Of a stretch of DNA of 64,000 nt, positions 17,257 to 26,230 are shown in pieces (position 1 is the first letter of the stretch; every line of letters starts with the position of its first letter). Source of the stretch: Micromonospora sp. MH99 (lineage in GTDB: Bacteria; Actinomycetota; Actinomycetes; Mycobacteriales; Micromonosporaceae). Position numbers and translations under genes: made by a program. The stretch lies in assembly GCF_021442385.1 (NCBI RefSeq), contig NZ_MUZA01000012.1:62001-126000 (forward strand), in the 5' to 3' direction. The notes beneath the pieces were generated by a model. It did no database searches. It was not told where the DNA came from and was given only the letters and a program-made list of their open reading frames with translations.

Positions 17257-20103
17257 TCAGGTGGTCGTGCAGGTGATGTCGGTCGGCGGGTTGTTGGTTC
17301 CCGTCGCGGAGGCGAGGAAGCCGAACGTGGTGGAGCCACCGGCCGGCAGCGACCCGTTGTAGTCGACGTTCGTCACCCGCACGTTCGCACCGCTCTGAGT
17401 GTGCGTGCCACCCCAGATCTGGGTGATCGCCTGCCCGTTGGGGAACGTCCAGGAGACCGTCCAGCCCCGGATCGCCGTCGCCCCGGCGGTCACCGTGACC
17501 GAGCCCTGGAAGCCGCCCGACCACGAGTTCGTCACCGTGTACGTGGCCCGCGCGCCGGACGGCGAGGGCGTGCTGGACACGGTTGGCGTCGGCGTCGGGA
17601 TCGGGCTCGGTGTGTCGGTCGGACTCGGGGTCGGCGAGACGGTGGGCGAGGGCGTGCTGGTCAGCGTCGGTGACGGTGTCACGCCGGGCCGCGCGGCGCG
17701 GTAGGTGTGCCCGGCGCGGACGGCGAGTTGGACGACGTCCGTCTCGGGTCGGGTGGTGGTGGGCGTGCTGTCGTCGGTGACGTCGACGAGGGTGAAGGAA
17801 CCGGTGAAGAGCCGGCAGCGGAGTCGTAGGGTGCCGTCGCGGTCGGCGCGGACGCTGATCTCGTCGGCCTGCCCGCTGGTCCAGGCCACGCCGACGGTGT
17901 ATCCGCCACGAGCGCGGAGCCCCGCGACCTGGCCGGTGGGCCAGGCGCTCGGCAGCGCCGGCAGCAGGTGCAGCTCGCCGGTGTGGCTGTGCAGCACCAT
18001 CTCGGCGATGCCGGAGGTCGCGCCGAAGTTGCCGTCGATCTGGAACGGTGGGTGCAGGTCGAACATGTTCGGCGCGAGCCGGTCGGTGCGCACGAGGTCC
18101 TTCAGGAGCTTGTGGGCGCGGGTGCCGTCCTCCAGCCGGGCCCAATAGTTGATCTTCCACGCGAGGGACCAGCCGGTGCCGTCGTCGCCGCGCAGCTCCA
18201 ACGTCCGGCGCGCGGCCTCGTACAGCTGCGGGGTGCCGCGCCTGGTGATCTGGTTGCTGGGATGCAGGCCGTACAGGTGCGAGACGTGCCTGTGGTTCCG
18301 CTCGGTCTCGACCCAGTCGGCGAGCCACTCCTGGACGTTGCCGCGCGAGCCGACCTTCGTGGGCGCCAGCCGGTCCCGGGCCGTGCGCACCTGGGAGCGG
18401 AACGTCGTGTCGACGCCGAGCACCTCGCTGGCGCGGGCGACCGCGTCGAACAGGTCCCGCAGGATCTGGTTGTCCATGGTGGGGCCCGCGCAGACACTGG
18501 CGTTCGAGTGGTGCGGCAGCTCGGGCGAGTTCGACGGGTTCGTGACCAGGTAGCCGAGCGTCGGGTGGGCCACCAGCGTGTCGAGGAAGAACTGGGCGGC
18601 GCCCTTGAGGGCCGGGTAGTTGGCCGACAGGAAGCCGACGTCGCCGGTGAACAGGTAGTGCTCCCAGATGAGGGTGGACAACCAGGCGCCGCCGGTCTGC
18701 CACATGCCCCACAGTGCCCCGTCGACGACCGAGGCGCCGCGCCACCCGTCCGTGTTGTGGTGGGTGACCCAGCCGCCGGCGCCGTACTGCGCCTGGGCGA
18801 CGCGCGCACCCGTCACCGTGAGGTCCTTGATCATGTCGAAGACCGGCAGGAAGCACTCGGCGAGGTTCGTCGTGTCGGCGGGCCAGTAGTTCATCGGCAG
18901 GTTGGCGTTGATCGTGTACTTCGAGTCCCAGGGCGGCGTCATGGAGTCGTTCCAGATGCCCTGGAGGTTCGCCGGCTGGGTGCCCGGCCGCGACGAGGAG
19001 ATCAGCAGGTAGCGGCCGTACTGGAACAGCAGGGCGGAGAACTGCGGGTCGTTGGTGCTCGCGTGCTGGGCGATCCGCACGTCGGTCGGCTGATCGGCGG
19101 CGGCCGTACGACCCAGGTCGATGCTCACCCGGTTGAACAGGGCCTGGTAGTCGGCGAGGTGCCGACTGCGCAGCTGATCGAAGCCCACGCCCCGGGCGGC
19201 GGTGAGGCGGCTGCGCGCGATGCCCTGGTAGTCGCCGTTGACGATGCGGTAGTTGACGTAGCTGGAGCCGATCGAGATCAGCACGGTGACGCTCGTGGCG
19301 CCGGAGACGCGCAGGGTGCCTCCGGAACTGCTGACCGTGCCGCCGGTCGCGACCGCCTGGGCCAGGGCGAGGAAGCGCACCGACCCGTTGACGCCCTCCA
19401 TCGCGCCGGAGATGCCGTCGACGGCGATCGTGGCGGCGTCCGGGCTCGACATGGTCGTCCGCTGCGGACTGTCGAAGGTGGCGTTGAACGTGATCGAGTT
19501 GGCGCGGTCGGCGGTCAGCCGGAGCACGATCACCCCGTCGGGAGCGCTGGCGAACGCCTCACGCTGGTACCGGACACCGTTGAGCACGTACGTCGTGGTG
19601 ACGGTGGCGGTGGTGAGGTCCAGCGTCCGGTTGTACTGCGACGCGCTGGCCGAGGAGAAGGCCAGCCGGAGGTTGCCCACCGGCTGGTAGGCGAGCTGGC
19701 CGCCCGGGGTTCCCATCATCGTCTGGTTGATGAGGTCCTGCGCCTGGGTCCACTGGTCCGCAAAGACACGCCGCCGGATCTCGGCCAGGTTTGCCGCTCC
19801 CCGGGTGTTGGCCGAGTCGTACGGGCCGCCGGCCCAGATGGTGTCCTCGTTGAGCTGCAGCCGTTCGGTGTCGACGTTGCCGAACACCATCGCGCCGAGC
19901 CGGCCGTTGCCGATCGGCAGCGCCCGTAGCCAGTCGGTGCCCGCGGGCTCGTCGTACCAGAGGGCCATGTCGCCGGCGGCGAGCACCTGCGACGGCGCCA
20001 CCGAGCCGGCGCGGGCGACGGCGGACCACGCGACCGGCAGCAGCGCGGCTCCGGCGCCCGCCGCACCGGCCCTCAGCACGTTCCTTCGTGTCACGTCAGG
20101 CAT
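17257..20103 (-). CDS. Secreted GH95 alpha-L-fucosidase/galactosidase-type enzyme with CBM2
   Basis: This large exported glycosidase (948 residues) begins with a twin-arginine signal (TRRNVLRAGAAG, residues 5-16, then a hydrophobic stretch to about 33). The GH95 N-terminal beta domain follows (LPIGNGRLGAMVFG), then the (alpha/alpha)6 barrel with NANLPMNYWP, whose two Asn match the catalytic-water Asn residues of GH95, and QIDGNFGATSGIAEM, whose Asp matches the general acid. After a beta domain there is a Pro/Ser/Thr linker and a C-terminal CBM2 cellulose-binding module with Trp residues in GWTVSWTF and QIWGG. The ATG at 20103 has GGAGAG upstream. It probably removes fucose or L-galactose from hemicellulose side chains. 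GTTAGCGCTAAC lies 172 bp upstream. Confidence 0.88.
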   Translation of the reverse strand: MPDVTRRNVLRAGAAGAGAALLPVAWSAVARAGSVAPSQVLAAGDMALWYDEPAGTDWLRALPIGNGRLGAMVFGNVDTERLQLNEDTIWAGGPYDSANTRGAANLAEIRRRVFADQWTQAQDLINQTMMGTPGGQLAYQPVGNLRLAFSSASASQYNRTLDLTTATVTTTYVLNGVRYQREAFASAPDGVIVLRLTADRANSITFNATFDSPQRTTMSSPDAATIAVDGISGAMEGVNGSVRFLALAQAVATGGTVSSSGGTLRVSGATSVTVLISIGSSYVNYRIVNGDYQGIARSRLTAARGVGFDQLRSRHLADYQALFNRVSIDLGRTAAADQPTDVRIAQHASTNDPQFSALLFQYGRYLLISSSRPGTQPANLQGIWNDSMTPPWDSKYTINANLPMNYWPADTTNLAECFLPVFDMIKDLTVTGARVAQAQYGAGGWVTHHNTDGWRGASVVDGALWGMWQTGGAWLSTLIWEHYLFTGDVGFLSANYPALKGAAQFFLDTLVAHPTLGYLVTNPSNSPELPHHSNASVCAGPTMDNQILRDLFDAVARASEVLGVDTTFRSQVRTARDRLAPTKVGSRGNVQEWLADWVETERNHRHVSHLYGLHPSNQITRRGTPQLYEAARRTLELRGDDGTGWSLAWKINYWARLEDGTRAHKLLKDLVRTDRLAPNMFDLHPPFQIDGNFGATSGIAEMVLHSHTGELHLLPALPSAWPTGQVAGLRARGGYTVGVAWTSGQADEISVRADRDGTLRLRCRLFTGSFTLVDVTDDSTPTTTRPETDVVQLAVRAGHTYRAARPGVTPSPTLTSTPSPTVSPTPSPTDTPSPIPTPTPTVSSTPSPSGARATYTVTNSWSGGFQGSVTVTAGATAIRGWTVSWTFPNGQAITQIWGGTHTQSGANVRVTNVDYNGSLPAGGSTTFGFLASATGTNNPPTDITCTTT

Positions 20104-20275
20104 GGTCTCTCCAATCAGCGCAGCTAGCGGCGCAGGAGGGTGAAGAACGGCGCCCCTGCCGGGCCACCGTTGAGGAAGTCGAATGTCGGGGACGTGCCCA
20201 CGGCCAGCGCGCCGTTCGAGGTCCCGTGCGAGACGTACGGCCGCTGTCGTTGGACGTGTGGTGAGGCGCCCTGCT

Positions 20276-20287
20276 GTTAGCGCTAAC
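20276..20287. promoter_or_regulatory. Perfect palindromic operator upstream of the GH95 gene
   Basis: GTTAGCGCTAAC is a perfect 12-bp palindrome with the central CG typical of LacI-family sites. It lies upstream of the GH95 gene and differs from the CGAATCGATTCG class, so another regulator is expected, most simply the LacI protein at 22202-23266. Confidence 0.7.
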
Positions 20288-20526
20288 AAGTGCCGCCCGT
20301 TCGCACCCTGCAGCACCGTTCACAGCCGGGGACCGACGCCCCGAGCTCCCGGCGGCGCGTCAGCTCACCCTCTATAGACCTTCGTAGATGGCAGTGCCGC
20401 TCGTCAAGAGATGTCGGCCATGTTTCCCGCCAGCGTCCCCGCGAGGTCGCGCGGCTGGCCCCCGCCCCGGCACGCGGACCGGGTTGCCATCCCGACGGCA
20501 TCTTCGTAGCATCCAGGGCACCCGAT

Positions 20527-20538
20527 GTTATCGCGAAC
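20527..20538. promoter_or_regulatory. Palindrome-like operator upstream of the GH43 gene
   Basis: GTTATCGCGAAC lies within ATGTT-6nt-AACAT and matches GTTAGCGCTAAC at 10 of 12 positions. It ends 44 bp before the GH43 start. It is a weaker half of the proposed second LacI regulon. Confidence 0.5.
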
Positions 20539-20582
20539 ATTCTGTGGCATCAGGGCATGGACCGCGCGGGAGGTGGCACCCA

Positions 20583-22157
20583 GTGTTCGCAGGCACGGCG
20601 GCCGTCTCGGGCTACCGCAATCCGGTCGTGCCCGGCTTCTATCCCGATCCGAGTGTCTGCCGGGTCGGCGACGACTACTACCTGGCCTGCTCCAGCTTCG
20701 AGTACTTTCCGGGCGTACCGCTGCTGCACAGTCGGGACCTGGTGAGCTGGCGACAGATCGGCAACATCCTCGACCGTCCCAGCCAGCTGGAGATCCCGCC
20801 GGACGCCGACGCGTCCCGAGGCATCTTCGCGCCGACCATCCGCCACCACGACGGCCGGTTCTGGATGATCACCACCAACGTCAGCCTGGGCCGCCACCTC
20901 ATCGTCACCGCGCGGGACCCCGCCGGCCCGTGGTCCGAGCCGGTCTACCTCGACCTCCCCCACGTCGACCCGTCCCTGGCCTGGGACGACGACGGCACCT
21001 GCTGGCTGACGACCTCGGGGGTGGACGCCTACCGGATCGACCCGGACCGGGGTCAGGTGCTGGAGGGGCCGATCCCGCTCTGGTCCGGCACCGGCGGCCA
21101 GTACCCGGAGGCGCCGCACCTCTACCGGATCGGCGACTGGTGGTACCTGCTGCTCTCCGAGGGTGGCACGCACACCGGCCACGCCGTGTCGATCGCCCGC
21201 GCACGCAGCCCCCGGGGGCCCTTCGAGCCCGCGCCGAGCAACCCCATCCTCACGCACCGCAGCACCAACCTGTCGGTGCAGGCCGCCGGGCACGCCGATC
21301 TGGTGCAGGCCACGGACGGCAGCTGGTGGATGGTCCTTCTGGGCATCCGGGCGAAGGGCCAGTGGCCGCCCTTTCACGTGCTCGGCCGCGAGACGTTCCT
21401 CGCGCCGGTTCGCTGGGACGGCGGGTGGCCCGTCGTGGACGTCGTCCGGGAGGTCACCGCGGCGCCCGCCGGCAGCGCACCGGCCCTCGCGGCCCCGCCC
21501 GGGCCGGTCGCCCACCACGACGACTTCGACGCGACAACCCTCGCGCCCGGCTGGATCTCGCCCCGCTCCCGCCCCGACGCGGCCTGGTCGCTGACCGAGC
21601 GGCCCGGATGGCTCACCCTGCACGCCACCGGTACGACGCTGGACCGGGCCGGCGCGACGATGGTGGCGACGCGCCAGCGCCACCATGACTGCCGGGCCAG
21701 CACGCGGGTCGATCCGGGCAGCGGCACGGCCGGGCTCACCATCCGCATCGACGAGGCGCACCACTACGACCTGGAGATTGGCGGCGGCAGCGTCCGCGTC
21801 GTCGGTCGGGTCGGGCCGTTCCGGCAGGTCTTCGCGTCCCTCGACGTACCCGCCGGCCCGCTGGTTCTGACGATCGCCACCCGGACCCACTGCCTCTACC
21901 CGCCGACCGTGACCTCGGCCGCGGGGCTGGCGGCCGCTGACGAACCCTTCGGCGTACGCCCCGCCACCTCCGACATGATCGCGTTCGAGGTGGAGACCTC
22001 CGAGGGCCGCGTCCTGTTGGCCGAACTCGACGGGCGCTACCTGTCCACCGAGGTCGCCGGCGGCTTCACCGGCCGGGTCATCGGCATGTACGTGACCGGG
22101 GACAGCGCCGCCTTCGACTGGTTCGACTACCGGCCGGCAGCGCGGCCTACCGACTGA
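20583..22157 (+). CDS. GH43 family glycosidase (beta-xylosidase/arabinofuranosidase type)
   Basis: This 524-residue five-bladed propeller glycosidase lacks a signal peptide and therefore probably acts inside the cell. The GH43 triad is visible: base Asp in GFYPDPSVC (near residue 21), pKa-modulating Asp in HVDPSLAWD (near 126), and acid Glu in YPEAPHLY (near 168). A C-terminal beta-sandwich of the GH43_C2 type covers about residues 320-524. The GTG at 20583 follows GGGAGGTGG, a strong ribosome binding site. The 65 codons upstream of it are in frame but unsupported. A LacI-family gene follows 44 bp later, and the GH95 gene is divergent, so the three genes look like one hemicellulose-use unit. 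Confidence 0.88.
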   Translation: MFAGTAAVSGYRNPVVPGFYPDPSVCRVGDDYYLACSSFEYFPGVPLLHSRDLVSWRQIGNILDRPSQLEIPPDADASRGIFAPTIRHHDGRFWMITTNVSLGRHLIVTARDPAGPWSEPVYLDLPHVDPSLAWDDDGTCWLTTSGVDAYRIDPDRGQVLEGPIPLWSGTGGQYPEAPHLYRIGDWWYLLLSEGGTHTGHAVSIARARSPRGPFEPAPSNPILTHRSTNLSVQAAGHADLVQATDGSWWMVLLGIRAKGQWPPFHVLGRETFLAPVRWDGGWPVVDVVREVTAAPAGSAPALAAPPGPVAHHDDFDATTLAPGWISPRSRPDAAWSLTERPGWLTLHATGTTLDRAGATMVATRQRHHDCRASTRVDPGSGTAGLTIRIDEAHHYDLEIGGGSVRVVGRVGPFRQVFASLDVPAGPLVLTIATRTHCLYPPTVTSAAGLAAADEPFGVRPATSDMIAFEVETSEGRVLLAELDGRYLSTEVAGGFTGRVIGMYVTGDSAAFDWFDYRPAARPTD

Positions 22158-22201
22158 GCGCGGACCGGCTCGCCATCGAGGGATCACCGTAGACTCCCCG
22201 T

Positions 22202-23266
22202 GTGATCGAGGAGAGCCGGCGGCATCACGCGCGCAAGCCCCGGCGCGGTGACCTGCCCATCGCCACGATCGCCGAGCTCGCCGGGGTGTCCCCTCCCACG
22301 GTGTCGAAGGTTCTCAACGGTCGCGCCGGGGTGGGCGAGCAGACCCGGCAGCGGGTGGAGGCACTGCTGCGTGACCATGGCTACCGCCGGCCGGAAACCG
22401 CCGCGAGGACGCTCTGCATCGAGGTGCTCTTTCACCGGATGCTGCCCTCGATCGCCCTGGAGATCCTGCGGGGGATCCAGGAGGTCGCCGGCTCCCGGGA
22501 CTGCACGGTCGGCTTCATCGACATCCGCCATCGGGTGGCGGCGGGGCTGCCCTGGATGGAGCCGCTGCTGCTGCGACAGCCCACCGCCGTCATCGCGGTC
22601 TGCTCCCTGGTCACCGCCGAGCACGGCAGACAGCTCACCGCCATGGGCATCCCGCTCGTGGCGATCGACCCGGTCGGCGAGCTGTTCCCCACGCCCGCCG
22701 TCGGGTCGAACAACTGGAGCGGCGCCCTGGCCGCCACCCGGCATCTGCTGGACCTCGGCCACCGACGGATCGGCGTGGTCACCGGGCCGGAGCAGGATCT
22801 GTCGGCGCGGGCTCGCCTGGATGGCTTCCGAGCCGCGCTGGACCATGCCGGCGTTCCGTTCGACAGCAGCCTCGAACGGCGCGGAGTCTTCAGCTTCGAG
22901 GACGGCCGTGACCTCGGCCGCGAGTTGCTGACCCTGGCCGACCCCCCCACCGCCGTCGTCTGCGGCAATGACCTGCAGGCGCTCGGCGTCTACACGGCGG
23001 CCTACGAGGCCGGTCTGCGAATCCCCGACGACCTCAGCGTCGTCGGCTTCGACGACGTGGACCAGGCGGCCTGGACCACGCCACCTCTCACCACGGTGCG
23101 ACAGCCGTTCAGCGAGATCGGGGCCACCGCCGCCCGGCTCGCGTTGGCGCTGACCGACGGCCATGCGCTGGCTCAGGAGCGGTACGAGCTCGGCACCGCG
23201 CTGGTCGTGCGTGCCAGCACCGGGCCGCCCGGTTCGCGGTTGTCGGAGGCCGCCCTCCGCCCGTGA
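22202..23266 (+). CDS. LacI-family transcriptional regulator of the GH43/GH95 unit
   Basis: This 354-residue repressor starts with about 18 basic residues, then a LacI helix-turn-helix (PIATIAELAGVSPPTVSKVLNG, about residues 19-40), a short hinge and a sugar-binding-protein-like domain with VVGFDDVDQAAWTTPPLTTVRQP near the end. The hinge region (YRRPETAARTLCIEVLFHRM) lacks the usual A-R-L-K hinge helix pattern seen in the other LacI protein here. The GTG at 22202 is the natural start, but no clear ribosome binding site is visible. It lies 44 bp after the GH43 gene on the same strand. It is the prime candidate to bind the GTTA-CG-AAC palindromes at 20276 and 20527. Confidence 0.87.
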   Translation: MIEESRRHHARKPRRGDLPIATIAELAGVSPPTVSKVLNGRAGVGEQTRQRVEALLRDHGYRRPETAARTLCIEVLFHRMLPSIALEILRGIQEVAGSRDCTVGFIDIRHRVAAGLPWMEPLLLRQPTAVIAVCSLVTAEHGRQLTAMGIPLVAIDPVGELFPTPAVGSNNWSGALAATRHLLDLGHRRIGVVTGPEQDLSARARLDGFRAALDHAGVPFDSSLERRGVFSFEDGRDLGRELLTLADPPTAVVCGNDLQALGVYTAAYEAGLRIPDDLSVVGFDDVDQAAWTTPPLTTVRQPFSEIGATAARLALALTDGHALAQERYELGTALVVRASTGPPGSRLSEAALRP

Positions 23267-23367
23267 GCCAGAAATTTCTTGGCGGCCATGTCGAGAAACG
23301 GCGCGCGGCTCCGTCCCCGAGGTGAACGTGACCGGAACGGGTCACACCAGCGAGGAGGAACAGGACG

Positions 23368-23775
23368 ATGGCGAAGTACCTGCTGCTGAAGCACTACCGC
23401 GGCGGTCCGGCCGGGGTGAACGACGTGCCGATGGACCGGTGGACGCCGGAGGAGATCTCGGCGCACATGCAGTACATGAACGACTTCGCGTCCCGGCTGG
23501 AGAAGACCGGCGAGTTCATCGAGGGTCAGGCGCTCGCCCCCGAGGGAGCGTGGGTCCGCTACGACGGCCCGGGACGCCCGCCGGTCACCGACGGTCCGTT
23601 CGCCGAGACCAAGGACCTCATCGCCGGCTGGATGGTGATCGACGTCGACACGTACGAACGCGCCGTCGAGCTGGCCGGGGAACTGTCGGCCGCTCCGGGG
23701 GCGGGCGGGAAGCCGATCCACGAGTGGCTCGAGGTGCGCCCCTTCCTGACCGAGCCCCCCACCATCGCCGAGTGA
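23368..23775 (+). CDS. DGPF/YCII-domain protein, partner of ECF42-type sigma factor
   Basis: This 135-residue dimeric alpha-beta barrel protein of the YCII family begins MAKYLLLKHY and carries the signature DGPFAETKD (near residues 77-85) that gives the DGPF family its name. The ATG at 23368 follows GAGGAGGAAC. Its stop overlaps the GTG start of the sigma-factor gene by 4 bp (GTGA). Proteins of this family are the standard genomic partners of ECF42 sigma factors, and the overlap here indicates joint expression. Its biochemical role is not established. Confidence 0.88.
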   Translation: MAKYLLLKHYRGGPAGVNDVPMDRWTPEEISAHMQYMNDFASRLEKTGEFIEGQALAPEGAWVRYDGPGRPPVTDGPFAETKDLIAGWMVIDVDTYERAVELAGELSAAPGAGGKPIHEWLEVRPFLTEPPTIAE

Positions 23776-24929
23776 CCTCGGCGATGGACGACGCACTGCT
23801 CCGGAGCCTCACGCCGGGCGTGCTCGGCATCCTCGTCCGCCGCGGAGCTGACTTCGCGGCGGCCGAGGACGCCGTACAGGACGCGCTCGTCGAGGCCATC
23901 CGCGTCTGGCCGGCCGACCCGCCGCGGGACCCGAAGGGCTGGCTGATCACCGTGGCCTGGCGCCGGTTCCTCGACACCACGAGGGCGGACGCCGCCCGTC
24001 GCCGTCGTGAGGACCTCGTCGACTCCGAGCCGGCGCCGGGGCCCACACCGACGGTGGACGACGACCTCCAGCTCTACTTTCTCTGCGCCCACCCGTCGCT
24101 GACGCCGTCGTCCGCCGTCGCGCTCACGCTGCGGGCCGTGGGCGGGCTGACCACCCGTCAGATCGCGGACGCCTACCTGGTGCCCGAGGCGACCATGGCG
24201 CAACGCATCAGCCGGGCCAAACGAACCGTCTCCACCGTGCGGTTCGACCAGCCCGGCGACGTCGCCACCGTGCTGCGCGTGCTCTACCTGGTCTTCAACG
24301 AGGGCTACACCGGCGACGTCGACCTCGCGGCCGAGGCCATCCGGCTCACCCGGCAGCTCGCGGCCGCCATCGACCATCCCGAGGTGGCGGGCCTGCTCGC
24401 CCTCATGCTGCTGCACCACGCCCGCCGCGCCAGCCGGACCGCGTCCGACGGCAGCCTGGTGCCGCTCGCCGAGCAGGACCGCGGCCGGTGGGACACCGCA
24501 CTCATCGCCGAGGGTGTCGACATCCTCCAGGCGGCCCTCGCCCGCGACCGGCTGGGCGAGTTTCAGGCCCAGGCCGCCATCGCGGCGCTGCACGCCGACG
24601 CGCCCACCGCTGAGGAGACCGACTGGGTGCAGATCGTCGAGTGGTACGACGAGCTGGCACGCCTGACCGACAGCCCGGTCGTCCGGCTCAACCGCGCGGT
24701 GGCCGTCGGCGAGGCCGACGGCGCCCGGGCCGGCCTGGCGGCGCTCGCGGCGCTTGACGACTCGCTGCCCCGTCACACGGCGGTGGCGGCGTACCTGCAC
24801 GAGCGCGACGGCGACCTCGCGACGGCGGCACGCCTGTACGTTGAGGCGGCCCACCAGGCCCCCAACCTCGCCGAGCGGGACCACCTGACGCGCCAGGCCG
24901 CCCGGCTCAACGCCCGCCGACAGCGGTGA
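23772..24929 (+). CDS. ECF42-type RNA polymerase sigma factor with TPR-like extension
   Basis: This 385-residue ECF sigma factor has a sigma-2 region near residues 12-75 (AAEDAVQDALVEAIRVWP, PKGWLITVAWRRFLD) and a sigma-4 helix-turn-helix near 115-155 (GLTTRQIADAYLVPEATMAQRISRAK). About 220 residues of helical C-terminal extension with TPR-like character follow. This long C-terminal domain and the overlapping DGPF-protein gene are diagnostic of the ECF42 group, which has no classical membrane anti-sigma factor. I chose GTG 23772 because it overlaps the upstream stop. ATG 23784 is an alternative. Target promoters cannot be assigned from this window. Confidence 0.88.
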   Translation: MTSAMDDALLRSLTPGVLGILVRRGADFAAAEDAVQDALVEAIRVWPADPPRDPKGWLITVAWRRFLDTTRADAARRRREDLVDSEPAPGPTPTVDDDLQLYFLCAHPSLTPSSAVALTLRAVGGLTTRQIADAYLVPEATMAQRISRAKRTVSTVRFDQPGDVATVLRVLYLVFNEGYTGDVDLAAEAIRLTRQLAAAIDHPEVAGLLALMLLHHARRASRTASDGSLVPLAEQDRGRWDTALIAEGVDILQAALARDRLGEFQAQAAIAALHADAPTAEETDWVQIVEWYDELARLTDSPVVRLNRAVAVGEADGARAGLAALAALDDSLPRHTAVAAYLHERDGDLATAARLYVEAAHQAPNLAERDHLTRQAARLNARRQR

Positions 24930-25010
24930 CGGCGCCCGGCCGACGCGGGCAACGCGCCGGTCGACGACGGCAACGACGCAGAGCACCTGTCATCCGGACC
25001 GGCTTCGACC

Positions 25011-25044
25011 GCCGGCCCCGCCGTCGTCGCGTGACGGGGCCGGC
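25011..25044. terminator. Hairpin between sigma factor and SGNH hydrolase genes
   Basis: The arms 25011-25020 and 25035-25044 pair perfectly over 10 bp with a 14-nt interior that can pair further. It lies between convergent stops. Confidence 0.65.
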
Positions 25045-25061
25045 ACGAGCGATCCGCTCGG

Positions 25062-25955
25062 TCAGCGGTTCAGAGTGGCGAGCAGCGCGGTGCTCATGCC
25101 CTGCTCACCGCGCGCGTTCGGGTGGAAGGGCGCGGCCGCGTTCTGCGGCACCAGCCCCTCGACCCAACGGGTGCTGCTGCTCTTGCACGCGTCCCGACCG
25201 ATCGACGGCGTGTAGACGTCGGCGTAGGTGGCGCCGTTCGCCCCCGCGGCGCTGGCCAGCATGGCGTTGAGCGACTTCTCGATGCCGCGCAGGTAGGGCA
25301 CGTCCTGGTAGGCGATCGGGACGACGGGCCAGCAGCCGTAGCCGCTGTCGGGCAGGATCGCCGGGTATCCGAGCACCACGATCCGCGCGCTCGGCGCGGC
25401 CCGGCGGATCGCCTGCAGCGTGGTCGTCACCTTCGGCACGGTTGCCGCGATCCGGGCCTGCAGCTGGTCGGTGCCGCCTGCGGTGTACCGGTTCTTGCAC
25501 GGCGAGCCGAGTGGGCTGCTGAGGCTCGCCTCCGCGCATTCGCCGATGATGTCGGCGAAGCCGATGTCGTTGCCGCCGATCTGCACCGTCACCAGCGCCG
25601 TGCTCGACGTGACCGCGTTGAGCTGCGGTGGCAGGTTGATGCCCAGTTGGCCGCTGCCGCCGTAGAGGATGTCGTCGGTGGTGGCGCCGGAGCAGCTCAC
25701 GTCGGCGAACGACGTCGAGCCGGCGGACGCGGCCACCAGGGAGGGGTAGTTGCGGTTCGACCGGAGACAGTTGAGGTCGACCTGGGTGGGGATCAGCGGA
25801 CCGGCGGTGTACGAGTCGCCGAGCGCGACGTAGCGGCCGGTGGGGACCGCGGCGCTGGCGGGTGTGGCGACGGCGAACAGCACACCGGCGGTGGCCGCGG
25901 CGAGCGCGGCGAGTCGGGTGGCTGCCCGCAGGAGCGGCAGGCGGGGACGGGGCAT
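25062..25955 (-). CDS. Secreted SGNH/GDSL hydrolase
   Basis: This 297-residue exported esterase or lipase has a signal peptide that ends near residue 34 (ATPASA). SGNH blocks are visible: GDSYTAG (block I, nucleophile Ser near residue 48), GGNDIGF (block III) and FHPNARGEQ (block V, catalytic His), with several Cys that fit the disulfides of the Streptomyces-type lipase group. The ATG at 25955 has GGGAGG six bases upstream. The longer frame to 26015 is unsupported. It is divergent from the GH27 gene, and both products are exported. It may act as a carbohydrate deacetylase or a lipase. The sequence does not decide. Confidence 0.88.
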   Translation of the reverse strand: MPRPRLPLLRAATRLAALAAATAGVLFAVATPASAAVPTGRYVALGDSYTAGPLIPTQVDLNCLRSNRNYPSLVAASAGSTSFADVSCSGATTDDILYGGSGQLGINLPPQLNAVTSSTALVTVQIGGNDIGFADIIGECAEASLSSPLGSPCKNRYTAGGTDQLQARIAATVPKVTTTLQAIRRAAPSARIVVLGYPAILPDSGYGCWPVVPIAYQDVPYLRGIEKSLNAMLASAAGANGATYADVYTPSIGRDACKSSSTRWVEGLVPQNAAAPFHPNARGEQGMSTALLATLNR

Positions 25956-26054
25956 GACGCCTCCCAGGGGAGATCGCGGTGGCGATGGTGGTGCCGAGAT
26001 CCTGTCGCCGCCCACCGAGCGGCGTCAATATAGATGACACTCACTAAATGCTGT

Positions 26055-26067
26055 CCCACAGTGTGGG
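26055..26067. promoter_or_regulatory. Palindrome in the SGNH/GH27 divergent promoter
   Basis: CCCACA-G-TGTGGG is a perfect inverted repeat within the 275-bp region 25956-26230, which has lower GC content than its surroundings. It may be an operator for one or both genes. No matching site was seen elsewhere in the window. Confidence 0.4.
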
Positions 26068-26230
26068 TCAGGAGGGCTGCGCGGCAGGCTCCGACCCCCC
26101 GGCGTCCGCGCCGGACGTCGGCGACGTTGACGTCATATGTCGTACGAGTTAAATTGGCAGCGATCTATGTCGTTGGCTCCCTGTGGACCGGCAGCGGGCC
26201 CTCGCCGCCAACCACCCGCAAGGAGTGCAC

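Larger units (their letters stand above)
20104..20582. other. Divergent control region between GH95 and GH43 genes
   Basis: This 479-bp region has no supported gene. It holds two related palindromic sites (20276-20287 and 20527-20538). The frame that extends the GH43 gene to 20388 is unsupported because a good ribosome binding site stands only before 20583. Confidence 0.6.

Noticed and set aside
16340..18856. 838-codon minus-strand frame overlapping the GH95 and DUF1801 genes
   Set aside because: It is a different frame of the GH95 gene and antisense to the DUF1801 gene. Its sequence is low-complexity Arg/His/Pro and has no recognisable domain.
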